Shown piece after piece: positions 37,140 through 45,124 of a DNA stretch of 64,000 nt. How positions within the stretch are numbered: position 1 is the stretch's first letter; every line of letters starts with the position of its first letter. A program made the translations under genes and the position numbers. Source of the stretch: CAKZNE01 sp040222435 (GTDB lineage Bacteria; Bacteroidota; Bacteroidia; Flavobacteriales; Schleiferiaceae); assembly GCA_965212245.1 (NCBI GenBank), contig OZ243107.1, positions 1,364,001 to 1,428,000 on the forward strand, read 5' to 3'. A model generated the notes under the pieces. It was given only the letters and a program-made list of their open reading frames with translations. It was not told the origin of the DNA and did not search any database.

Positions 37140-38177
37140 TTAAGGAATTTTTGACGAGAAAGTATATGCGGTAGATACCTGGGAACCGTCATGAACATTT
37201 AATTTTACATTAAACCTCGTGCCAGATGATAGTCTGGCTATCGGTAGGGAATAAATGCCGTTTATGCTGGGTTGACCTATAACAAAAGTAGATGATGCAA
37301 TAATATTTATCGGGTTGTCCTGCCCATCCACTTCGTTTATGATAATATCTATCTCAGATATGATGACGTTATCAGATGCAATAACTTCCATTTTAAAATC
37401 CATAGAATCATTAGTGAGGAATATGCCATCGTAATCAAAAGACTGGATTATGGGAGCTTGCGTGTCATTATAATAAATAAAGAAAGGTTCGTCAAGCACA
37501 GCTTCATTACCATCAGTATCAGTACATTTAATAAGTATGTAGTTTTCACCAATAACATCTATATTGGCTGGAGGGTCAACCTCAAACTGCAATTGGTCAT
37601 TTAGTCCACTTAACCCTCTTTGGCTATTATGCCATACCGTATTGCCTCCACTTTGATTTCCAAGAGTAACTTCTACGGTACTCAGGCCTAAATTATCAGA
37701 AAATTCTAGATTAACCGGAATTTTACCAGTGTGTGGAAATGAATCTACGGGTTCTATTAATGTGATTGCAGGGGCCTGGTTGGATATTGCATCTATTATA
37801 AATGATTCTTCGCCCGAAGCTTTTAGGCCGCCTTGGTCAGTACATATTACCTTAATTGTATTGTTTCCACGTACATCTTGTGTCGTGGGCATACTAATGA
37901 GGTAGTTTATAGTCTCCGTTTCACCCGTCAAATCTCTTTGGCTGGTATGCCATGATGTGACACTTCCTTCATGTATAACCTCAATAGTGGTAGTTAGAAG
38001 CCCATTATCATCAGAGAACTGAATTTCAACTGGTATTTCTTCGGTGTCATTATAATTTCCCGTGGGTTTGAGGATGGTTATTTCCGGGGCATTGTTATTG
38101 GTAGTGGATTTTTCATCTTCCTTTTTGCAACCCCACAAAGCGAATAGTGAAAATGTATAAATAATTATCCTTTTCAT
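37140..38177 (-). CDS. Lipoprotein with tandem Ig-like domains
   Basis: ATG 38177 is preferred to an upstream start at 38216 because it begins a lipoprotein signal peptide with lipobox ALWGC. The 345-residue product has two related domains. Each begins NxAPxIT, contains a PVxxxFSDxxGL segment and a TSxR/NSQRxLxG segment, and ends with an I-K-C-T-D-x-x-G strand (about residues 30-125 and 126-225). A third, more divergent beta-sandwich follows. The architecture fits DUF4625-like or cadherin-like surface lipoproteins. It should be anchored in the outer membrane, and no enzymatic motif is seen. The gene and its flanks look more AT-rich than the rest of the window. Confidence 0.75.
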   Translation of the reverse strand: MKRIIIYTFSLFALWGCKKEDEKSTTNNNAPEITILKPTGNYNDTEEIPVEIQFSDDNGLLTTTIEVIHEGSVTSWHTSQRDLTGETETINYLISMPTTQDVRGNNTIKVICTDQGGLKASGEESFIIDAISNQAPAITLIEPVDSFPHTGKIPVNLEFSDNLGLSTVEVTLGNQSGGNTVWHNSQRGLSGLNDQLQFEVDPPANIDVIGENYILIKCTDTDGNEAVLDEPFFIYYNDTQAPIIQSFDYDGIFLTNDSMDFKMEVIASDNVIISEIDIIINEVDGQDNPINIIASSTFVIGQPSINGIYSLPIARLSSGTRFNVKLNVHDGSQVSTAYTFSSKIP

Positions 38178-38540
38178 CTGGCAAATATAATACAAATCAG
38201 TTTTAGAAAAGATCAAATGCTCTCACAACTTAGACTGAGACTCAAATTCTAAAGGGAAGGATCAGTTGTATGTGGGTTAATAAATCACATGAAATTGTGG
38301 TGTTAACTGGCAATGTAAGTTAAGCTTCTATGTTACAAATGAGCTTTATGATCTGAACGATTTCAATTAGTGTTACAAATAAAAATGTGCAAGTCTCAAT
38401 GCAATTTTAACTTGTTCTTTAGCTTTAGAAAAATTTTATTAGAACTTTAATGAGATATGGATTAAACCTGTAAATGAATTTTAAAAATACTGAAATTGCC
38501 AAAATCGAGGGTAAAACAAAATTTACACAAGGAAGAAAGT
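38178..38540. other. AT-rich divergent intergenic region
   Basis: These 363 bases lie between a minus-strand lipoprotein gene and the plus-strand helicase gene and should contain both promoters. The only structure I noticed is a ten-base direct repeat TGTTACAAAT at 38331-38340 and 38371-38380, 40 bases apart. No RNA gene, terminator or coding frame was found. Confidence 0.5.
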
Positions 38541-40964
38541 ATGAAAGCCGGGGAAAAATGGTTTTCTGAAAAAGGGTGGCAGTTATTTCCTTTTCAGAAA
38601 GAAGCCTGGGAAGCTTATTTTGCTGGCCTTTCAGGAATTGTAAATGCGCCCACCGGCAGCGGAAAAACCTATTCATTACTGTTGCCCATATTACTGTCAG
38701 CTAAAAAGAAACCTACGGATAAAGGCATTAAAGCTATTTGGGTAACTCCCATCCGGGCGCTGGCTAAGGAAATAGTACAAGCTTCAGAAAGAGCTATAGA
38801 GGGCTTGGGCCTGGACTGGACGGTTGGCGTGCGTACCGGAGATACGTCAACCGCAGAAAGGAACAGGCAAAAAAAGCAGATGCCAGACCTGCTCATCACC
38901 ACCCCCGAAAGTTTGCATTTACTACTGGCCACTAAAGGTTATCCGAAGATATTTAAGCATTTGGAAGCTATTGTGGCAGACGAGTGGCATGAGCTGATGG
39001 GCTCTAAAAGAGCGGTCCAGATGGAGTTAGCCTTTTCACGACTTAAGGCTTTACAAGCCGGTTTAAGAACCTGGGGCATATCTGCTACTATTGGTAATAT
39101 GGATGAAGCACTGGAGGTTTTATTGGGTCATGACGCCAGCCAACAGGAAAAAGTACGGGTGATAAAAGCGGATATACGTAAATCAATTGAAGTAGCTTCC
39201 ATATTACCGGCTGAGGTGGAAACCTTACCCTGGGCTGGCCACCTGGGTATCCGAATGCTTAAAAAAGTACTACCGGTAATTCATGAAAGCGAAAGCACCC
39301 TCATTTTTACCAATACCCGTTCACAGGCTGAAATATGGTACCAGCGTTTGCTGGAAGTTGCGCCTGAACTGGCCGGGGTCATAGCGATGCATCATGGTTC
39401 CATTAGTCGCGACCTGCGCTTTTGGGTAGAAGACGCTCTGTATACCGGGCAATTAAAAGCAGTGGTTTGTACATCCAGTTTAGACCTGGGGGTGGATTTC
39501 AGGCCGGTAGATACTGTAATACAAGTGGGGAGCCCCAAGGGTGTAGCGCGTTTTATGCAAAGAGCAGGACGCAGCGGACATCAGCCGGGTGCCGTAAGCC
39601 GCATCTACTTTGTGCCTACCCACACATTAGAGCTGGTAGAAGTGGCTGCTTTACGGCAGGCCATAGCAGAGGGCCTTGTAGAGGATCGCATTCCCTACAT
39701 CCGTTCCTTTGACGTGTTGATACAATATATGATCACCCTGGCAGTATCCGAAGGCTTTGAGGCTCAATCCCTTTTTAAGGAAGTGCAACAAACCTTCTCT
39801 TACGCTTCCATTTCAGAAGAAGAATGGCAATGGTGCCTGGACTTTATTACCACCGGAGGTAAATCCCTGTCTGGTTACGATGAATTTCATAAGGTTGAAA
39901 AAGCAGAAGGGCTTTATAAAGTAACCAGCCGCAGAGTGGCGCAACGCCATAGAATGAGTATGGGCACTATTGTGAGTGATGCCATGATGCGGGTCAAATT
40001 TCAATCGGGCGGTTTTTTGGGTACCATTGAAGAATGGTTTATTACTAAGCTGAAACCCGGTGATGTATTTTGGTTTGCAGGGCGCAACCTGGAGCTGATC
40101 CGTATTAAAGGGATGGATATACAGGTGCGGTTGTCCAAATCTAAAAGTGGCAAAGTACCCAGTTGGCAAGGTGGCCGTATGCCGCTGTCTGCTAAAATGG
40201 GAGCCATACTCAGGCGTAAAATGAATGAGGCTTTTGTTAATGAACGTGAAGACCCGGAGTTGCGGTTAATTGAACCTCTTTTTCAGATGCAGCAGGAACG
40301 TTCGGTGATCCCTAAGGATGATCAATTCCTGATTGAAAAGTTTAAGAGCAAAGAGGGATATCACCTTTTCTTTTACCCATTTGAAGGGCGATTGGTACAC
40401 GAGGGAATGGCTACCTTACTGGCGTATCGTATATCCTTGTTTAAGCCACTTACCTTTTCTATTGCCATGAATGATTATGGTTTTGAGCTGCTGGCCTCAT
40501 CCCCTATTCCAATTGAGGAAGCTCTGGACTCTGATGTTTTTACATTAACGGATCTGCGGGAAGATATTATGCAAAGTGTTAATGCAGTGGAAATGGCCCG
40601 CAGGCGTTTCAGGGATATCGCCAGTATTGCCGGCCTTGTGTTTACCGGTTACCCGGGTCAACCGGTAAAGGATAAACACCTGCAATCCTCCACGCAGCTC
40701 ATCTTTAATGTATTTCAGGATTATGAACCGGATAATTTACTTCTTCAGCAAGCTTACGAAGAAGCCCTTGATTTTCAGATGGAAGAAGGTCGCCTTCGTC
40801 AGGCACTGGAACGTATACACGGGCAGGAAATTCAAATTATTGAACTGGAAAAACCCTCTCCTTTTTCATTTCCTATAATGGTGGATCGTTTATCTCGCGA
40901 AAAACTGAGTTCTGAAAGCATGGAAGACCGGGTTAGGAAGATGAAAATGGAATGGGAGAAGTAA
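38541..40964 (+). CDS. Ligase-associated DNA damage response DExH-box helicase (Lhr-type)
   Basis: An upstream TTG at 38496 gives a longer frame. ATG 38541 is preferred, preceded by a purine-rich AAGGAAGAAA, and gives 807 residues. Motifs include Q-like FPFQ, Walker A PTGSGKT (37-43), TPIRALAKE, DEWH (147-150), SATIG, TSSLDLGVDF and motif VI QRAGRSGH. A long C-terminal part (winged-helix and Lhr-like domains) follows. It is expected to be an ATP-driven 3'-to-5' DNA helicase. The length and composition match the helicase that normally accompanies an ATP-dependent DNA ligase and PdeM. Both of those are in this window, at 23.4 and 10.1 kb, but not adjacent. Confidence 0.92.
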   Translation: MKAGEKWFSEKGWQLFPFQKEAWEAYFAGLSGIVNAPTGSGKTYSLLLPILLSAKKKPTDKGIKAIWVTPIRALAKEIVQASERAIEGLGLDWTVGVRTGDTSTAERNRQKKQMPDLLITTPESLHLLLATKGYPKIFKHLEAIVADEWHELMGSKRAVQMELAFSRLKALQAGLRTWGISATIGNMDEALEVLLGHDASQQEKVRVIKADIRKSIEVASILPAEVETLPWAGHLGIRMLKKVLPVIHESESTLIFTNTRSQAEIWYQRLLEVAPELAGVIAMHHGSISRDLRFWVEDALYTGQLKAVVCTSSLDLGVDFRPVDTVIQVGSPKGVARFMQRAGRSGHQPGAVSRIYFVPTHTLELVEVAALRQAIAEGLVEDRIPYIRSFDVLIQYMITLAVSEGFEAQSLFKEVQQTFSYASISEEEWQWCLDFITTGGKSLSGYDEFHKVEKAEGLYKVTSRRVAQRHRMSMGTIVSDAMMRVKFQSGGFLGTIEEWFITKLKPGDVFWFAGRNLELIRIKGMDIQVRLSKSKSGKVPSWQGGRMPLSAKMGAILRRKMNEAFVNEREDPELRLIEPLFQMQQERSVIPKDDQFLIEKFKSKEGYHLFFYPFEGRLVHEGMATLLAYRISLFKPLTFSIAMNDYGFELLASSPIPIEEALDSDVFTLTDLREDIMQSVNAVEMARRRFRDIASIAGLVFTGYPGQPVKDKHLQSSTQLIFNVFQDYEPDNLLLQQAYEEALDFQMEEGRLRQALERIHGQEIQIIELEKPSPFSFPIMVDRLSREKLSSESMEDRVRKMKMEWEK

Positions 40965-41221
40965 AACAGAACAAAAACCTATTCCATTTAAGAATATAAT
41001 TTCCCCCTTTTTGAAGCGTAAAAATTTTTGATTTTCAGCAAGAAAGAACATTAATTGTAGAAATGTTAATAATAGGCTAAAACCAAATGGAATAAAGTGA
41101 TTTTTGATTAATTTTTAGTGTTTTTTAGTTTAGAAGTGCAATTATCAGAAGGCCTTTAAATGAGATTGTCGCGGAAACCGAAAAGCGAATGAGTAGGTAT
41201 CTTTATTCTAATTTTTAAGCT

Positions 41222-41800
41222 ATGATAAAGTCATTGAGAATATTTGTTGCTATGGCGGTAATGTCCATGAGTATCGTATCGTGTAATAAATCGGAAGATG
41301 CCACTGTGCCTCCAAGTGACGGAGATAAGAAACTGTGTGTATGGTGCGCAGCAGCGGCTTATGCATTAGTTGGAATTGTTGAGGCTTTGGCTGAAGGGCA
41401 ATACTCTGAAGTTTCAAATGGAGATGTAACTATTAAAGATTGCAGCGGTATAGGAAGTTGTGCTATAAGTGGAAGAATTGACGATGGAAGCTCTTTTGAC
41501 GGAGATGAAGTTTCTTCCAGCCCCGCAGAACACTGGGACTACCATGAACACAACCTCCCCGGTGCTGCTATTGTAAAAATGAACTCCGGAGAAATCATTT
41601 TTACCTTTAAACCAGATGCTGATCCGCAGGATGTAAATACATTCTTTTACGGGCCGGATATTTTTGTTTCGAGACCTTGGGTTATAGATCACCCTTACGT
41701 ACTTGAAACCCTGGATGAAGATAACCCCATTGTGCTAAATGAAGGTTACCATCAGGTACAATACGATGTGGATGGTACTAAATACATTGTATTGCAGTAG
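41222..41800 (+). CDS. Lipoprotein of unknown function, cysteine-containing
   Basis: The 192-residue protein has a lipoprotein signal with lipobox SIVSC (cysteine near residue 21). After a short linker there is a CVWC motif followed by an alanine-rich hydrophobic stretch (AAAAYALVGIVEALAEG), then DCSGIGSC and an acidic beta-rich C-terminal half. I recognise no domain. The two later cysteine pairs could form disulfides or bind a metal. A strong terminator follows immediately, so the gene is probably monocistronic. The 257 bases upstream, after the helicase gene, are AT-rich and show no RNA gene. Confidence 0.7.
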   Translation: MIKSLRIFVAMAVMSMSIVSCNKSEDATVPPSDGDKKLCVWCAAAAYALVGIVEALAEGQYSEVSNGDVTIKDCSGIGSCAISGRIDDGSSFDGDEVSSSPAEHWDYHEHNLPGAAIVKMNSGEIIFTFKPDADPQDVNTFFYGPDIFVSRPWVIDHPYVLETLDEDNPIVLNEGYHQVQYDVDGTKYIVLQ

Positions 41801-41824
41801 TTATAACTATATATGTATAATAGA

Positions 41825-41853
41825 AAAGGAGGAGCACCTTTAGCTCCTCCTTT
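41825..41853 (+). terminator. Strong rho-independent terminator
   Basis: An 11-base perfect stem (AAAGGAGGAGC 41825-41835 with GCTCCTCCTTT 41843-41853) closes a seven-base loop and ends in a short T-rich tract. It follows the lipoprotein gene and precedes the thioredoxin-like gene by 15 bases, so the two are mostly separate transcripts or are linked by read-through. Confidence 0.85.
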
Positions 41854-41868
41854 AATTAACGGATCTGT

Positions 41869-42408
41869 ATGAACAGGGTAGTTTCTTTTTTAAGTTTAGG
41901 CCTGCTGGTTTTTCTTATAGAAAACTGTACAGCCTTACGAAGCCATAATTTAGTAATGGTTAATGGTGATGAACTGATCCCGGTTAATCTTGAAAATGAA
42001 GTAAAGCGTTCAGAATATTCCCTGCTGTATGGATGGACTACCTGGTGCAAGCCCTGTGTAAATGCTATTAAAAACAAGCTGCCCGGTCTGCAAGCTGCAG
42101 CTGATAGTGCAGGTGTTGAGCTTACCCTGACTGCTATATGTTCCAGCGAAAGCGTCTCTGACAAATTCAAAGAACTTGATAATTCTATGAAAAAAAACAA
42201 CTTACGCTCGCTGCTTTGCCTTACGGAAGGCTGGTCTTTGAGTGATAAAGGTTCTTTGGATCAGTTTTTCAGCGAGAGCTTTTCTTCAGATTATACAGAA
42301 ACCAATGCTGTTCCTATTGCGCTGCTTATAAATAGCAATGGCGAAATTATAAGCCAGGATTTACGCCTGGTGTACTCCAAAAAGTTTCTGTTGGCGTCTA
42401 TCCCGTAA
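41869..42408 (+). CDS. Thioredoxin-fold lipoprotein
   Basis: The 179-residue product has a lipoprotein-type signal (LLVFLIENC, cysteine near residue 20) and a thioredoxin-like domain with the active-site motif WCKPC (in YGWTTWCKPCVNAIKN). The cis-proline segment may be NAVPIALLINSNG. Such proteins act as periplasmic thiol-disulfide reductants, often of the TlpA/ResA type. Its start lies only 15 bases after a strong terminator stem, so either its promoter overlaps the hairpin or read-through supplies it. The downstream beta-barrel gene is 127 bases away. Confidence 0.8.
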   Translation: MNRVVSFLSLGLLVFLIENCTALRSHNLVMVNGDELIPVNLENEVKRSEYSLLYGWTTWCKPCVNAIKNKLPGLQAAADSAGVELTLTAICSSESVSDKFKELDNSMKKNNLRSLLCLTEGWSLSDKGSLDQFFSESFSSDYTETNAVPIALLINSNGEIISQDLRLVYSKKFLLASIP

Positions 42409-42469
42409 TTGTGATTATTCAAGTTGATAAGTTTTTTCTGTCTTTCCCTGTAAACAAGTCCATATGTTC

Positions 42470-42477
42470 TAAGTTTG
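42470..42477 (+). promoter_or_regulatory. TAnnTTTG-type -7 element before the outer-membrane barrel gene
   Basis: TAAGTTTG matches the Bacteroidota -7 consensus TAnnTTTG. The -33 position, about 20 bases earlier, has only a weak CCTG. A start of transcription near 42485 would give a leader of about 50 bases before ATG 42536. Confidence 0.4.
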
Positions 42478-42535
42478 GGTACTAGCGGATGCCGAAAAGC
42501 TATACGAGTAGGCCAATTAAAACTTAACACCAACT

Positions 42536-43126
42536 ATGAAAAAGTTACTATTTTCTATGATTTTGGGTGCCGGATTGATTAGTAGCGGCACACTATCTGC
42601 ACAAAGATTAAACCTGGGCGTGAACCTGGCTACCGGTTTACCAATGGGTGATTTTAGTGATGGCGGGGCCACATTTGGAATAGGCGGAGCCGTTTCTCTG
42701 GATTATTATTTTAATGACAAATTTGATGTGGGCATTGAAGTGGGTTTCCTGAACTTCCCTTATGAGGAACCCTTTGATGATCTGGCTCTGTCAATGATCC
42801 CTATTCAACTTACAGGTGCTTATCATGCAGACCTTACTGAGGTTATGGAATTTTACGGAGAGTTGGGTGTTGGCTACTTTGTTTTAGGCGGTGATGTTGC
42901 AGATCTGCTGGCAGATAAGGGATACTTAGGAGTATCTCCCCGTTTAGGACTTGCTTACGAGCTTTCTGATCGGTTGTTTCTTGATTTTAACGTAAACTAC
43001 ACTCAGGTTTTCTCAGGAAAAACCTATACCGAGGATGATGGTTTCGGAGGAACTACTGAAGTTGAGCAAACTGCCATTTCTTATTTAGGTTTTAACCTTG
43101 GTTTATTGGTTACTATTGGAGACTAA
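42536..43126 (+). CDS. Outer-membrane beta-barrel protein
   Basis: The 196-residue protein has a signal peptide (MKKLLFSMILGAGLISSGTLSA) and alternating hydrophobic strands with glycine/aromatic patterns ending in LGFNLGLLVTIGD. The strand pattern (RLNLGVNLATGLPMGDF, VSLDYYFNDKFDVGIEVGF, GVSPRLGLAYELSDRLFLDFNVNY) fits an eight-stranded porin-like OmpA-barrel or opacity-family protein. It should insert in the outer membrane. Its role is unknown: structural, adhesion or small-solute channel. A terminator follows the stop. Confidence 0.85.
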   Translation: MKKLLFSMILGAGLISSGTLSAQRLNLGVNLATGLPMGDFSDGGATFGIGGAVSLDYYFNDKFDVGIEVGFLNFPYEEPFDDLALSMIPIQLTGAYHADLTEVMEFYGELGVGYFVLGGDVADLLADKGYLGVSPRLGLAYELSDRLFLDFNVNYTQVFSGKTYTEDDGFGGTTEVEQTAISYLGFNLGLLVTIGD

Positions 43127-43150
43127 TTAATAGCTGAGCATACTAAACAA

Positions 43151-43175
43151 AAGCCACCTTCAGGTGGCTTTTTTA
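43151..43175 (+). terminator. Rho-independent terminator after the barrel gene
   Basis: AAGCCACC (43151-43158) pairs with GGTGGCTT (43163-43170) around a four-base loop and is followed by a T-run. It ends the plus-strand barrel transcript; its T-run overlaps the stop codon of the convergent SCO1 gene. Confidence 0.85.
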
Positions 43176-43847
43176 GTTTTTGAGCTCCTTTTTAAGAATG
43201 GAAATATCCTCAATGAGGCGATCGACATCTTCTTTGGAAGTGCCATCGTAAAAACCACGGATACGTTTGGAAGGGTCTATCAGAACAAAATTTTCGGTAT
43301 GAATAAAATCACTCTCATCTCCATTCCCACCTTCATCAAAAATGGCAAAATAAGACTGGCGTGCCAGTTTATAGATCTGCGGCTTATCACCGGTAAGGAG
43401 CTCCCATTTCCCCGGGATAGCGCCCTGTAACTTTGCATACTCCTGCATTACCGGCACCGAGTCCACTTCAGGGGTTACGGTATGGGAAATCATCATAAAA
43501 TCAGGATCGTTGCGATATACCTCCTGTAATCTTCGTTTTTGTGCAGCCATATCTTTGCAAATACCCGGGCAGGTGGTAAAAAAGAAATCAGCTGTATAGA
43601 TCTTCCCTTTCAGGTGTTCCTGGTTTATGGTGTCTCCATTTTGATTGACAAGTTCAAAAGACAAAACTCTATGGTTGCGACCTTTACCTTGAAGCTTACT
43701 GTCTACCAAACGATCATCCAGTTCGGAAGGATTGTATACAGGTAGTTTAGGCTCAGGCGTAAGAATCTGATAACTGCTGATAAGACCTACGGTGAAAATG
43801 AGTAATACTGCCCCCAGTTTTAACCAATCGCTGCGCTGTATCTTCAT
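43173..43847 (-). CDS. SCO1/SenC family copper chaperone
   Basis: The 224-residue protein has an N-terminal membrane anchor (about 11-29) and a thioredoxin-like domain with the copper ligands C93 and C97 (CPGIC) and H183 (DFIHTENFVLID). SCO1 delivers copper to the CuA site of cytochrome c oxidase or works as a thiol reductase for it. It fits an aerobic lifestyle. It is convergent with the barrel gene, sharing the terminator region. The upstream gap of 88 bases separates it from the divergent small lipoprotein gene. Confidence 0.93.
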   Translation of the reverse strand: MKIQRSDWLKLGAVLLIFTVGLISSYQILTPEPKLPVYNPSELDDRLVDSKLQGKGRNHRVLSFELVNQNGDTINQEHLKGKIYTADFFFTTCPGICKDMAAQKRRLQEVYRNDPDFMMISHTVTPEVDSVPVMQEYAKLQGAIPGKWELLTGDKPQIYKLARQSYFAIFDEGGNGDESDFIHTENFVLIDPSKRIRGFYDGTSKEDVDRLIEDISILKKELKN

Positions 43848-43895
43848 AAAGCAAAGTTCTGCATTGAAAGATTAAGTTGAAAACTATTATACCCT

Positions 43896-43903
43896 TATTT
43901 TTG
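43896..43903 (+). promoter_or_regulatory. TAnnTTTG-type -7 element before a small lipoprotein gene
   Basis: TATTTTTG matches the -7 consensus, with a TTG 16 bases upstream (43877-43879) as a possible short-spaced -33 element. The start codon of the lipoprotein gene is at 43936, giving a leader of about 25 bases. Confidence 0.35.
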
Positions 43904-43935
43904 CGTGTGATTATCCTAAAAACAGACCTGGAGAA

Positions 43936-44370
43936 ATGAAGAAATTATTTTTTGCCGTACTCGCCATTATTATGGTGGGTTGTAAAGATGGAAAGCAGGA
44001 AGAGATAAATAAGCTGAAAGCCGAGGTGCTGGAGGTGCATGACCGCGTTATGGCTGAAAGGGGAACTATGTTGAAGCTACGCAAAAACTTAAAGAATGCT
44101 GCGGAAAAAACAACTGATAGCACAGGAGTATTTTCAAAAGCTGCTATGCAAATAACTGCAGCGGATGATGCCATGATGGAATGGATGCATCAATTTAAGA
44201 TGCCGGAAGAGGGTACAGAACCGGAGGAAATGATCACGTATTTAAAGTCCGAAAAGAAAAGGATGATGGCTATTGAGGAACAATCCGAAGAAGCTGTTCA
44301 AAACGGAGAGCAGGCTTTAGTGGCTAATCAACCGGCTGAACCTGCGGAAGAGGCAGAAGCTCAGCAATAG
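43936..44370 (+). CDS. Small coiled-coil lipoprotein
   Basis: The 144-residue protein has a lipoprotein signal with cysteine near residue 16 (IIMVGCKDGK), then a long predicted coiled-coil of charged and leucine-rich helices (LKAEVLEVHDRVMAERGTML, MITYLKSEKKRMMAIEEQ), and an alanine/proline/glutamate-rich C-terminus. It resembles small Bacteroidota lipoproteins annotated as viral A-type inclusion-like, but I cannot assign a function. Its 3' end overlaps the convergent DUF3050 gene by 47 bases, which is unusual for the window. The coding call is supported by the signal peptide and a plausible promoter. Confidence 0.75.
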   Translation: MKKLFFAVLAIIMVGCKDGKQEEINKLKAEVLEVHDRVMAERGTMLKLRKNLKNAAEKTTDSTGVFSKAAMQITAADDAMMEWMHQFKMPEEGTEPEEMITYLKSEKKRMMAIEEQSEEAVQNGEQALVANQPAEPAEEAEAQQ

Positions 44371-45124
44371 CATCCCATAGGAAGAGACGCGCTTCCAGGG
44401 CTTTATAGGCGGCTTCCTCAGCTTCCAGCCAAAGAATTTCATCATGCCCGCATAGTTCACTTATCATCTGGCAGGCCATAGGTCCGTGTTCATCACCGTC
44501 CATTTCAATATGGCGTTGCAGGTAATAAATAAAAGCGTCCAGTTTGCCGGGAGCTTTACGGTCCAAATCCCGAACAATTTCTGTAAACAGATCGGGAATA
44601 AGGTCTTCGCGCCCAAAAGTAAAAGCTGCGGCTATTTTATGCACTTTACCTTCTTTCACAGTGTCAAGCGTAGCGCGTAAAAACTGTTGAATAGGGTGGG
44701 ATACTTCTCCCACGTTATATTTAACCATGCTTTTATGGGAGTATCCTTTTTCCACCAATTTCACAAAGCGTACAATGTGACGTACATCGGCTCCACTTTG
44801 TTTCATGCCCGCCAGGTACATTTCATAGTGGCTGGCCGGTTTTCCGTTACTATCCAAATCGCTTTCCTCACAGAGAACAATTTCGTTGATAAGCCTGCGG
44901 GCCACGGGGCTTTTGCTGGGTACCCACGCTTCTGAGGTAGATGTTAGCCGTATCTGTAAAGCTTTCAGCAAAACCATAAAATCCCAAACGGCAAACACGT
45001 GATTTTCCATGAATATTTGCAGGTCACGCAGCGTACTAAGGCGGCTGTATAAGGAATGTTGCAGCAGTTTTCCCCGTAGGGGAGCTATTTTTTGCTGAAT
45101 GCCCAGGATGTGGTAATCCGTCAT
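44324..45124 (-). CDS. DUF3050 family protein
   Basis: The 266-residue protein fits the DUF3050 family in length and in the segments RLSTLRDLQIFMENHVFAVWDFM, FYLQRHIEMDGDEHGPM and the early LRGKLLQHSLY. The many histidines and acidic residues in helical segments (HIEMDGDEHGP) suggest a haem-oxygenase-like or ferritin-like helical bundle that may bind metal. Its reaction is unknown. It overlaps the DUF2480 gene by four bases, so it is the last gene of the extended SUF operon, and it overlaps the convergent lipoprotein gene by 47 bases. Confidence 0.8.
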   Translation of the reverse strand: MTDYHILGIQQKIAPLRGKLLQHSLYSRLSTLRDLQIFMENHVFAVWDFMVLLKALQIRLTSTSEAWVPSKSPVARRLINEIVLCEESDLDSNGKPASHYEMYLAGMKQSGADVRHIVRFVKLVEKGYSHKSMVKYNVGEVSHPIQQFLRATLDTVKEGKVHKIAAAFTFGREDLIPDLFTEIVRDLDRKAPGKLDAFIYYLQRHIEMDGDEHGPMACQMISELCGHDEILWLEAEEAAYKALEARLFLWDAIAELLPLPQVQPVD

